NCBI GenBank assembly: GCA_038321755.1
Contig: JBBQFJ010000060.1
Span: forward strand, 1-19,109
Origin: JALHSW01 sp038321755
Lineage (GTDB): Bacteria > Actinomycetota > Acidimicrobiia > IMCC26256 > PALSA-555
Direction of reading: 5' to 3'
Length of the DNA: 19,109 nucleotides
The translations under genes and the position numbers were made by a program. A model generated the notes under the pieces. That model had not been told where the DNA came from. It made no database searches and worked only from the letters and a program-made list of their open reading frames with translations. Below, piece after piece: positions 7,595-13,922 of the stretch (positions are counted from its first letter, which is position 1; the number at the start of each line of letters is the position of its first letter).

Positions 7595-7831
7595 CTCCGG
7601 GCCGGGAATTCGCGACCCGGGGCCGAAATCGAGTCCCGGCTCCGTCGTTGCCGGGAGTGTGACGTACGTCGACCTGCTCGTTCCACCCCCAGATCACGTG
7701 TTCGGGGCCGGTGGCGCTGTCTGCCCCGCCCCAGCCTACGGACGGCTGTCCGCCGGCCCCGTCGCGTGAACGCTGAGGACGACGAGCCGGACGGCCGCGG
7801 TGACGGTTGCGATCAGCGAGACTGAGAGGCG
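7595..7831. other. Divergent intergenic region upstream of the sigma factor
   Basis: No credible gene. An imperfect 12-bp inverted repeat (CGGGGCCGGTGG at 7703-7714, pairing with 7750-7761, one mismatch) could form a large stem-loop. A Shine-Dalgarno-like GAGAGG (7824-7829) precedes the sigma factor ATG. I could not identify an ECF-type -35/-10 pair with confidence. Confidence 0.35.
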
Positions 7832-8431
7832 ATGGGGCGAGCCGAAGCGTTGCATCAGAACTCCGAGGAACCCGATTCGCCCGACGACGGCGAGCTCGTC
7901 GCACGAGCTCGCCGCGACCCGGGCGCGTTCGGCGCGCTCTACCGGCGCTACGTCGAGCGCATCTACTCCTTCGCGCACCGGCGCACCTGGAACCGTGAGG
8001 CCGCCGAAGACGTCACCGCCGCGACCTTCGAGCGGGCCTATCGGCATCTCGATCGCTTCGATCCCTCCGGCGCGGGCTTCGGGCCGTGGCTGTTCCGCAT
8101 CGCGGCGAACGAGCTCGTCGACCACTACCGCCGGGAAGGGCGCTCCAAGACCCGTCGGGGACAGCGAGCGCTGCGCGCCCTCGCGGACGAGGCGACCATC
8201 GACGATCATGATCACCTCGAGCGCGAAGAAGAGGTCGATCAGATGCTCGAGGCGCTCACGACCTTGCGGCCGCGATACCAGCAGGTCCTCACGCTCCGGT
8301 ACCTCGGGGGGCTCAGCCCCGACGACGCGGCCAAGGCGATGGGCTGTTCCAAGCCGGTGCTCGCCGTGACCCTGCATCGCGCCCTGAGCGCGCTGAAGCG
8401 CTCGTACGAGCGCGGGGGGACGGCCCGATGA
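7832..8431 (+). CDS. ECF (sigma-70 group 4) RNA polymerase sigma factor
   Basis: 199 aa. Alternative sigma factor directing RNA polymerase to a specific regulon. Region 2 spans roughly residues 30-105 (GALYRRYVERIYSFAHRRT, AAEDVTAATFERAYRHLDRF, PWLFRIAANELVDHYRR); region 4 spans about 140-195 (LRPRYQQVLTLRYLGGLSPDDAAKAMG, then the recognition helix around TLHRALSALKR). No extra C-terminal domain. Its stop overlaps the next start (ATGA), coupling it to the membrane protein that is probably its regulator. The target promoter is not visible. The GAGAGG ribosome-binding site supports the start. Confidence 0.92.
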   Translation: MGRAEALHQNSEEPDSPDDGELVARARRDPGAFGALYRRYVERIYSFAHRRTWNREAAEDVTAATFERAYRHLDRFDPSGAGFGPWLFRIAANELVDHYRREGRSKTRRGQRALRALADEATIDDHDHLEREEEVDQMLEALTTLRPRYQQVLTLRYLGGLSPDDAAKAMGCSKPVLAVTLHRALSALKRSYERGGTAR

Positions 8432-9108
8432 AGGCCGCCCGCACGCGCGTCTCGCGTCGAGAGCTGCGCGCCCTCCTGCTCGAGGCTGCGGAGCATCCGG
8501 TCGTGGACGCGCGACCGAACTTCCTCACGGGGCTCGACGCCCGGCTCGGGGCGCAGGTGCCGCCGGGTCGTCTCATCGCGCTCCCGCGGCGCACCCGCCG
8601 TGCTCGTGTCCCCGTGCTCGCCACCGGGGTCGCCGCGGCCGCGGCCGCCGCGGTGCTCCTCGGCGCCCTCACCGGCGTCTACGGGCGCGGCGTCGAAGAT
8701 CGTGCGCTCGCGCTCGCCGTCGCCGTCGACACGACGGTGCAGCTCCCCGACGGCAGCACGGTCGCGGGCGTGCGCGGCGCGGCCCTCCCGGACGGTGCCG
8801 TCGTCCGCACCGGCCCCAACGGCCGGTGCTCGGCGGGCGACGTCGACTTCGGTCCCGGCATCGAGGCACTCGTCGACTCCGGGCGCCTTCGTCTGCGTCC
8901 GGCCGCGTCCGCAGCAGCAGCACCGACTCCGGCGACCGGAGGGACGGCCGCGATCACTGCGTCGGACCCGGTCCCACCCGCGGTACCCATCACGACGGCG
9001 CCCACGACCACGACGCCCACGACTCGCCCGGTCCCGGCCCGATCGCCCGTCACGGCGCCCGGGGACCTGGTCCGGGCCGGCTCCGAGGCGCCCCGAAGTG
9101 GTCACTGA
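8428..9108 (+). CDS. Membrane protein with FecR-like domain, putative anti-sigma factor
   Basis: 226 aa. Residues 1-60 are basic and cytoplasmic, residues 61-83 are an Ala/Val/Leu-rich transmembrane helix, and 100-157 resemble a FecR domain (VQLPDGSTV, LPDGAVVRTGPNGR, then DFGPGIEALVDSGRLRL). The tail (160-226) is Ala/Pro/Thr-rich and of low complexity, wall-spanning or linker-like. The four-base overlap with the ECF sigma gene, one-TM topology and short cytoplasmic part suggest a regulator or anti-sigma partner. There is no zinc-finger HxxxCxxC anti-sigma motif, and the FecR similarity is by eye only. It could equally be a structural envelope protein. Low-complexity codons make database matches weak. 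Confidence 0.7.
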   Translation: MKAARTRVSRRELRALLLEAAEHPVVDARPNFLTGLDARLGAQVPPGRLIALPRRTRRARVPVLATGVAAAAAAAVLLGALTGVYGRGVEDRALALAVAVDTTVQLPDGSTVAGVRGAALPDGAVVRTGPNGRCSAGDVDFGPGIEALVDSGRLRLRPAASAAAAPTPATGGTAAITASDPVPPAVPITTAPTTTTPTTRPVPARSPVTAPGDLVRAGSEAPRSGH

Positions 9109-9187
9109 CACCGCTCCCACCGACCGACCGGTCGCGCGGATGATTCCCCCTCAACCGCACGCACCACACGGCCGATCACTGGTCACG

Positions 9188-9835
9188 ATGGCAACGAACC
9201 GCAAGCGCCTGGTCCTCTGCTGCGCGGTGGCGGCGCTGATCGCCCTCGGTGCCGCATGTGCACCGCCGCCGCCGCCGGCCCCGGCTGGCCGCGTGCCGAT
9301 CATGGGGGCCTCTGCCCTCACGCCACTCCAGCTCTGGTCCTGGTTCACCGGGCGTTCGCCCCAGCCGGCGGGTCCGTACGCCGCGACCGTCGACGCCGGA
9401 ACGCTGGCCCACCTCTACGTCGAGGAGGGCGCGGCCGAAGGGGTCACGGGCGATGTCGCGTTCATCCAGGGGATCGTCGAGACCGGTTGGTATCGCTTCA
9501 CCGGCTCGGTGCCGGCGTGGATGAACAACTTCGCCGGGATCGGCGCCACCGACTCCAACCCCGCGCCCGCGGCGTTCCCCGACGCACGCACCGGGGTGCG
9601 CGCGCAGATCCAGCACCTTCGGGCCTACGGAGACGCCGGCGCGAGCGTCTGTGCGGCGCCGCCGCTCCACAACGCGTGCGTCGACCCACGGTTCAGCCTC
9701 GTCGCACCGAAGGGCAAGGCGCCCACCTGGAACGTGATGGGCAACGGGAACTGGGCCACCTCGACCACCTACGCGTCGACGATCCTCCGTCTCTACAACG
9801 AGGCGCGCGCGTTCAACGGTCTTCCTCCCGCCTGA
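9188..9835 (+). CDS. Secreted glucosaminidase-like peptidoglycan hydrolase (GH73 type)
   Basis: 215 aa. Probably cleaves the glycan strand of peptidoglycan outside the cell. The catalytic-site region reads FIQGIVETGWYRF then NNFAGIGA: Glu98 in ETG and NNFAGIG at 113-119 match the endo-beta-N-acetylglucosaminidase pattern (ETG...NN.FGI). Residues 1-24 are a basic n-region, a hydrophobic core and a cysteine at 24 (ALGAAC), so it may be a lipoprotein although Gly at -3 is atypical. A proline stretch follows. A longer in-frame start at ATG 9140 exists, but the signal peptide fits 9188. No Shine-Dalgarno. The last codons run into a 15-bp repeat and overlap the convergent gene by 23 bp. Confidence 0.82.
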   Translation: MATNRKRLVLCCAVAALIALGAACAPPPPPAPAGRVPIMGASALTPLQLWSWFTGRSPQPAGPYAATVDAGTLAHLYVEEGAAEGVTGDVAFIQGIVETGWYRFTGSVPAWMNNFAGIGATDSNPAPAAFPDARTGVRAQIQHLRAYGDAGASVCAAPPLHNACVDPRFSLVAPKGKAPTWNVMGNGNWATSTTYASTILRLYNEARAFNGLPPA

Positions 9836-10628
9836 GATCTGGCCGCCTGAGATCTGGCCGCCTGAGATCTGGCCGCCTGAGATCTGGCCGCCTGAGATCT
9901 GGCGGCCTGGGCCCGACCCGGAGCTCGACCCGCACGGGGAGGTGGTCGGAACCGACGCCCGGCAGCACCCGTCCGTCCTCGACCTCGACGTCACCCGGTC
10001 GGTAGAGGACATGGTCGATCTGACTGTGCGGGTGGGCCGCAGGCCACGTCCGTCCCCTGACGCCGCGCTTCCAGCCGCGCATGATCGCGATGACCCCGGG
10101 ACCCCAGAAGTTGCAGTCGCCCGCGACGACCGTCGGCGTCCCCGGCGGTGGGACGAGCGTCGCGAGGCGGCGGAGCTGCTGCGGAGGGCCGAACGGCAGC
10201 CGTGAGGTCAGATGCACGGCGATGAGGCGGAGCGGCGCGCCGTCGAGGTCGAGCTCGACGTCGAGCACGGTGCGAAGCGGCGCGGAATCGAGCGGGGTGG
10301 GACCGACGACGAGGGCGCCCACCCGGCGGGTCGGCACCCGCGTGAGCACGCAGATGCCGGACTCGGCGGTGCCCTGCGGATCGAGACGGGGCGAACCCGG
10401 GTCTTCACTCGTCGGACCGGTCGCCTCGTAGAAGACGTCGTATCCCAGCAGGTCGGCGGCCTCGTCGACCGGCCCGCGCGATGCATCGGGACGGAGCGCC
10501 TCCTGGATGACGACGACATCGGCGTCGAGCGACGCGATCGCGGCGGTGACGTCGTACGGCGGCCGCGGCGGAGGCACTGGTCGTACACCGAAGTGCGTGT
10601 TGAACGTCGCGAGGGAAAGCGTCGACAT
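9813..10628 (-). CDS. Endonuclease/exonuclease/phosphatase family protein
   Basis: 271 aa. Mg2+-dependent phosphoesterase of the EEP (DNase I/exonuclease III/sphingomyelinase) fold. Motifs: FNTHF with Asn10, VIQEAL with Glu43, AVHL with His139, VVAGDCNFW (GDxN at 170-173), SQIDHVLY with Asp205, and GSDHLPV with the catalytic His229. The substrate, nucleic acid or phospholipid-type, is not decided by sequence. No signal peptide. Domain ends near residue 238 and is followed by five PDLRR units (243-267) encoded by a tandem repeat. The ATG at 10628 has TAGCGT (10643-10638) nine bases upstream. The 3' end overlaps the hydrolase gene by 23 bp. Confidence 0.88.
   Translation of the reverse strand: MSTLSLATFNTHFGVRPVPPPRPPYDVTAAIASLDADVVVIQEALRPDASRGPVDEAADLLGYDVFYEATGPTSEDPGSPRLDPQGTAESGICVLTRVPTRRVGALVVGPTPLDSAPLRTVLDVELDLDGAPLRLIAVHLTSRLPFGPPQQLRRLATLVPPPGTPTVVAGDCNFWGPGVIAIMRGWKRGVRGRTWPAAHPHSQIDHVLYRPGDVEVEDGRVLPGVGSDHLPVRVELRVGPRPPDLRRPDLRRPDLRRPDLRRPDLRREEDR
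9831..9911 (+). repeat. Five-copy 15-bp tandem repeat starting at the hydrolase stop codon
   Basis: Five copies of CCTGAGATCTGGCCG from 9831 to 9905 (one change in the last), with a degenerate sixth start. TGA recurs at 9833, 9848, 9863, 9878 and 9893, all in the hydrolase frame; the first is the true stop. On the minus strand the same DNA encodes five RPDLR units at the C-terminus of the convergent protein. Confidence 0.95.
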
Positions 10629-10671
10629 GGGCCGGGAACGCTACTGCCCCGGCGCGACGGGTTCGATGGGC

Positions 10672-11964
10672 TCAGTCGTGGGCCGGGAGTCGGACGACGA
10701 ACCGCGCCCCGCCGAGCGGTCCATCCTCGACTTCGACGGTTCCGCCCTGACGCTCCACGATGGCGCGCACCATCGCGAGCCCGAGGCCGACCCCGCCGGC
10801 GTCGCGGCTGCGACCTTCGTCGAGACGCGTGAACCGCTCGAACACGCGCGCTCGGTCCTCCGGTGCGACGCCGGGTCCGTCGTCGTCGACGGTGAGCACG
10901 ACGTGGTCGCCGACCTGCGTGAGCGCGACCGCGACCGATCCCCTCGCGTGTCGGCACGCGTTGTCGAGCAGGTTCGCGACCACCCGCGCGAACTGCGCGC
11001 TCGTGCCCGAGACGCGCCCGGCGAGCACGCGCGAGGTGTCGACCGGGACGCGTCGCGATCGAGCCGTCTCCTCGAGCACGACCTCGTCGAGGTCGACCGC
11101 GACGGGCGTGGGCTCGGCGCCCTCCTCGGTGCGGGCGAGCTCGAGGAGCTCGGTCACCGCCTGCTCGAGGCGCTCGTCCTCCGCGAGCACGCGGTGCGCC
11201 ACCCTCGGCCAGTCGGCAGCATCACCGCGCCGGAGGGCGACCTCGAGCTGGGCCCGGATCACCGCGACGGGGCTCCGCAGCTCGTGGGAGGCGTCGGAGA
11301 CGAAACGCCGTTGTCGCAACGAGGTCTCCTCGAGCCGGTCGAGCATCGAGTTCATGGTCCGGGCGAGGCGGCCGACCTCGTCGTCGGTGTTCGGCTCGGG
11401 GACGCGGCGATGGATGGTCGATCCCGTGATGGCGGCGGCCTCGGCCCGGATGGCCTCGACCGGCTTGAGCGCCCGCCCGGTCAGCCACCACGTCAGGAAC
11501 GCGAGCAGCGCGACGAGGATCGGTACGCCGATCACCAGCGCCCCGGTGATGCTGTCGACCGTGCTGTTGACCTCCGACAGCGAGTTCTCGGCGACGAGGG
11601 TGATCGTGCCCTCGGCCGTGTCGACCTGTCGCTGTGCCCGCACCTGCGGATCGTCGGGGGGGAGCGGTCGAGGTCGCCCGTTGGCGCCCGGGAGGTTCAC
11701 GCGCTGCCCGCCCGGCCCGCTCGCCTGGACCAGGGGCGTGCCGCCTCGTCCGGAGGTCGGGATGGTGACGTTGTTGGGGTCGACGCCCCGCTCGAGCTGC
11801 GTCGCGATGGCGTCGAGCTGCTGCTGGTTCGTCTGCTCGATCTCGGCGGCGAGGTTGTCGTGTACGGAGCGCACGAGGCCGAACGACGCGACCGCGAGCG
11901 CGACCGCGAACAGTCCGGCCGCCGCAAGGGTGACGCGGACCCGGACCGTGCGGAGCCGAGTCAC
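10672..11964 (-). CDS. Sensor histidine kinase
   Basis: 430 aa. Membrane sensor kinase that would phosphorylate the response regulator encoded just upstream. TM1 is about residues 10-31, an extracytoplasmic segment of some 110 residues follows (Gln/Asn-rich EIEQTNQQQLDAIATQ, then Gly/Pro-rich), TM2 is about 141-163, and HAMP about 163-215. H-box FVSDASHELRSP has the phospho-accepting His227; the N-box has Asn335 (NLLDNA); G1 DDDGPGVA lies at 360-367 and G2 GGVGLGLA at 390-397. A complete orthodox kinase. The GTG at 11964 is chosen because it lies two bases after the regulator stop and starts a basic segment plus TM1; the longer frame is open only by chance. Signal sensed unknown. Confidence 0.93.
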   Translation of the reverse strand: MTRLRTVRVRVTLAAAGLFAVALAVASFGLVRSVHDNLAAEIEQTNQQQLDAIATQLERGVDPNNVTIPTSGRGGTPLVQASGPGGQRVNLPGANGRPRPLPPDDPQVRAQRQVDTAEGTITLVAENSLSEVNSTVDSITGALVIGVPILVALLAFLTWWLTGRALKPVEAIRAEAAAITGSTIHRRVPEPNTDDEVGRLARTMNSMLDRLEETSLRQRRFVSDASHELRSPVAVIRAQLEVALRRGDAADWPRVAHRVLAEDERLEQAVTELLELARTEEGAEPTPVAVDLDEVVLEETARSRRVPVDTSRVLAGRVSGTSAQFARVVANLLDNACRHARGSVAVALTQVGDHVVLTVDDDGPGVAPEDRARVFERFTRLDEGRSRDAGGVGLGLAMVRAIVERQGGTVEVEDGPLGGARFVVRLPAHD

Positions 11965-11966
11965 GG

Positions 11967-12644
11967 TCAGGCCGGGTCGGCGCAGAGGCGGTAGCCGGCA
12001 CCGCGCACCGTGCGGATGAGCTGGGTCCCGAACGGCTGGTCGAGCTTCTTGCGGAGGTAGCCGACGTAGACCTCGATGACGTTCGGGTCGCCTGCGAAGT
12101 CGATGCCCCACACGTGATCGAGGATCTCGCTCTTCGACGCGACGGTGCCGTCGCGTCGGATGAGGTACTCGAGCAGTGAGAACTCCCGTGCGGTCAGCGT
12201 CACCTCGGCGTCGCCGTGGCTCGCCTTGCGCGACGCAGGGTCGAGACGGAGTGGGCCGTACTCGAGCACGGAGGGCCGCGGCGGTGCGCCGCGCCGGAAG
12301 AGCGCGCGCAGGCGGGCGAGGAGCACGACGAAGGAGAACGGCTTGGAGAGGAAGTCGTCCGCACCGGTGTCGAGCGCTTCCGCCTCGTCCCACTCGCCGT
12401 CCTTCGCGGTGAGCATCAGGATCGGCGTCCAGATCTCCTCCTCGCGGAGGGTCTGACAGACCTTGTAACCGTTCATGCCCGGCAACAGGATGTCGAGCAC
12501 GATCGCGTCGTAGGAACCTTCCCGCGCGCGCCAGAGCCCGTCCATGCCGTCGTGGACGGCGTCCACGTCGAAGCCCTCGGCCATCAGCCCGTCACGGATC
12601 GCCTCGGCGAGGGCCACCTCGTCTTCGACCAGCAGGACGCGCAT
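11967..12644 (-). CDS. OmpR/PhoB-family response regulator
   Basis: 225 aa. DNA-binding transcription factor activated by phosphorylation. Receiver domain at 1-120 with acidic pair Glu7-Asp8, phospho-acceptor Asp51 (VLDILLPG), Thr79 and Lys101 (LSKPFS). Winged-helix DNA-binding domain at about 125-222 (LTAREFSLLEYLIRR, SEILDHVWG, then VYVGYLRKKLD and IRTVRGAGYRL). Two bases separate its stop from the kinase GTG, so the pair is one operon in the common regulator-kinase order. The domain style is that of MprA/TcrA-type actinobacterial regulators, but this is not enough for a name. ATG at 12644 begins right at the receiver domain, with a -10-like CACAAT seven bases upstream. Confidence 0.95.
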   Translation of the reverse strand: MRVLLVEDEVALAEAIRDGLMAEGFDVDAVHDGMDGLWRAREGSYDAIVLDILLPGMNGYKVCQTLREEEIWTPILMLTAKDGEWDEAEALDTGADDFLSKPFSFVVLLARLRALFRRGAPPRPSVLEYGPLRLDPASRKASHGDAEVTLTAREFSLLEYLIRRDGTVASKSEILDHVWGIDFAGDPNVIEVYVGYLRKKLDQPFGTQLIRTVRGAGYRLCADPA

Positions 12645-12657
12645 GACTGCGATTGTG
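12645..12657 (-). promoter_or_regulatory. Candidate -10 of the two-component operon
   Basis: CACAAT on the minus strand (12657-12652) lies seven bases before the regulator ATG at 12644, implying a leaderless or nearly leaderless mRNA. No Shine-Dalgarno is present. It matches -10 consensus at four of six positions. Confidence 0.4.
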
Positions 12658-12685
12658 CCCGGTGGGTGGGTGCTGCGCGCGGTCG

Positions 12686-12707
12686 TTCCTGAGAGCCGAC
12701 TCAGGAA
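12686..12707 (-). terminator. Hairpin overlapping the VOC gene stop codon
   Basis: TTCCTGAG (12686-12693) and its exact reverse complement (12700-12707) enclose a six-base loop. The stop codon of the VOC gene (12703-12701) lies inside the stem. Placed at the end of that gene and just upstream of the regulator promoter, it may separate the two transcription units. No U-tract. Confidence 0.5.
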
Positions 12708-13096
12708 GCGAGTGGGCCGATCAGCTCCCAGAGGTTGCCGGCGGGGTCGTTCGCGAAGACGTGGCGGTCGCCGTCGAACGCGAGCGTGTTGCAGCGGACG
12801 CCAGTGGCCTCGAGCTGGGCGATCGTGGTGTCGAGCGCCTCGCCGAGACTGATCGCCGTGTGCGCCAGCTTGGACGGCGCGTGGTGCTCGTCGACCGTGA
12901 GGTGCACCTGGGAGCCGTCGTCGCCCTCGAACCAGTGGACCTGGGTCATCGCTGCGATCTCGGCGCCGGGTTCGATGCGGTGGTACCCGAGCGTCTCGAG
13001 CCAGCGTCGTTCGGCGTCGGTGCCGGAGTGCTCGGTGCCGGCCGCGTCGGCGACGGTGGGCGGGACCGAGAGGTTGATGTGGTGGAGCATCGGCAT
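12701..13096 (-). CDS. VOC superfamily (glyoxalase-like) protein
   Basis: 131 aa. Single-domain vicinal oxygen chelate fold protein with two beta-alpha-beta-beta-beta modules. Seen: an opening LHHINLSVP strand with a candidate metal-binding His, QVHWFEGDDGSQVHLTV closing the first module, LAHTAISLG opening the second, and HVFANDPAGNLWELIGP at the end with the conserved NDPxGNxxEL signature carrying the metal-binding Glu. Members act as glyoxalases, dioxygenases or resistance proteins, so a specific reaction cannot be given. ATG at 13096 follows TACGCT by six bases (leaderless); Met3 is an alternative. Divergent from the HhH-GPD gene. Confidence 0.87.
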   Translation of the reverse strand: MPMLHHINLSVPPTVADAAGTEHSGTDAERRWLETLGYHRIEPGAEIAAMTQVHWFEGDDGSQVHLTVDEHHAPSKLAHTAISLGEALDTTIAQLEATGVRCNTLAFDGDRHVFANDPAGNLWELIGPLAS

Positions 13097-13131
13097 TCCA
13101 CGAGCGTACGCCCGGCTCCTAGAGTCGTGGC
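13097..13131. promoter_or_regulatory. Back-to-back leaderless promoters, VOC (-) and HhH-GPD (+)
   Basis: Only 35 bp separate the two start codons. On the minus strand TACGCT (13108-13103) precedes the VOC ATG by six bases. On the plus strand TAGAGT (13120-13125) precedes the HhH-GPD GTG by six bases. Each promoter's -35 position would fall at the other gene's start. Neither has a recognisable -35 hexamer. Confidence 0.6.
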
Positions 13132-13722
13132 GTGGCCACCATCCAGATCCCCGTCACCGGCGACGCGGAGGCCGATCGCCTCCTCGTCGAGTCCCCGCTC
13201 GCCCTGCTGCTCGGCATGCTCCTCGACCAGCAGGTGCCGATGGAGTGGGCGTTCAAGGGCCCGCACACCCTCCAGGAACGCATCGGCCGGCTCGATGCCG
13301 GCGCGATCGCCGCGATGGACCCCGACGACGTCGAAGCCGTGTTCCGCGAGAAGCCCGCGCTGCACCGCTACCCGGCGTCGATGGCGAAGCGCACGCACGC
13401 GCTGTGCCAGGTGCTGGTCGACGAGTACGGCGGGGACGCCGAGAACATCTGGAAGGGCGCCCGATCCGGGGAGGTGACGGGCGCGGAGCTCCTCGTCCGG
13501 CTCCGCGCGCTCCCGGGCTTCGGCGAGGAGAAGTCGAAGATCTTCCTCGCACTGCTCGCCAAGCGCCTCGGCGTGCGACCGTCCGGTTGGGAGGAGGCGG
13601 CCACGCCGTTCTCCGACACCACGAAGCGATCTGTGGCCGACATCGACTCGCCCGAATCGCTCGCCGAGGTGCGCACCTGGAAGAAGGCGCAGAAGGCGAA
13701 GGGCAAGACCAAGTCCCAGTAG
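13132..13722 (+). CDS. HhH-GPD-type base excision DNA repair family protein
   Basis: 196 aa. Resembles the actinobacterial uncharacterised HhH-GPD group. Helical protein opening with IQIPVTGDAEADRLL and a LLLGMLLDQQVPMEWAF block typical of the glycosylase fold. The helix-hairpin-helix reads LRALPGFGEEK at 124-134. The expected catalytic Asp about 20 residues after the hairpin is not obvious, and the lysine falls one position later than in bifunctional glycosylases, so activity on damaged bases is unproven. No C-terminal iron-sulfur cysteines; the tail is Lys-rich (WKKAQKAKGKTKSQ), probably DNA-contacting. The GTG start is fixed by the leaderless TAGAGT box six bases upstream. Confidence 0.83.
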   Translation: MATIQIPVTGDAEADRLLVESPLALLLGMLLDQQVPMEWAFKGPHTLQERIGRLDAGAIAAMDPDDVEAVFREKPALHRYPASMAKRTHALCQVLVDEYGGDAENIWKGARSGEVTGAELLVRLRALPGFGEEKSKIFLALLAKRLGVRPSGWEEAATPFSDTTKRSVADIDSPESLAEVRTWKKAQKAKGKTKSQ

Positions 13723-13768
13723 GGGCAGCACCTGCCGCGGAGACCGACCCCACGGCACGCTTCTGCGG

Positions 13769-13922
13769 TACGCTGTGGTCCCAGCGGGTGCCGTCGGCCC
13801 CCGCAGGTCTTCCTCGCTTTCTGCACGGCCTTCCCCAGGAACTCTCCCGGGAGTCGGCCCAACCCTCCACTTCCGAGGGCGACGACGAGGCCGACCACCT
13901 CAGCAGAAAGCGAGATCCACAC
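13769..13922 (+). promoter_or_regulatory. Long structured leader of the DEAD-box helicase gene
   Basis: A 200-bp gap precedes the helicase. TACGCT at 13769-13774 is a possible -10, giving a leader of about 140 nt. CTCGCTTTCTGC (13813-13824) is perfectly complementary to 13903-13914, which contains the only Shine-Dalgarno-like sequence (AAGCGAG, eight bases before the GTG). A nested pairing of 13853-13859 with 13889-13895 shortens the loop. A palindrome CTCCCGGGAG lies at 13844-13853. The fold could hide the ribosome-binding site. Confidence 0.5.

Noticed and set aside
9125..9134. Palindrome CGACCGGTCG upstream of the hydrolase gene
   Set aside because: Ten-base palindromes are expected by chance in such GC-rich DNA, and it is not placed relative to a recognisable promoter.
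9831..9911. CRISPR array or integration site
   Set aside because: The units are contiguous 15-mers without spacers, and no cas or integrase gene is near.
10507..11994. 495-codon plus-strand frame opposite the histidine kinase
   Set aside because: Antisense to a kinase with all its boxes intact; the translation is charged low complexity.
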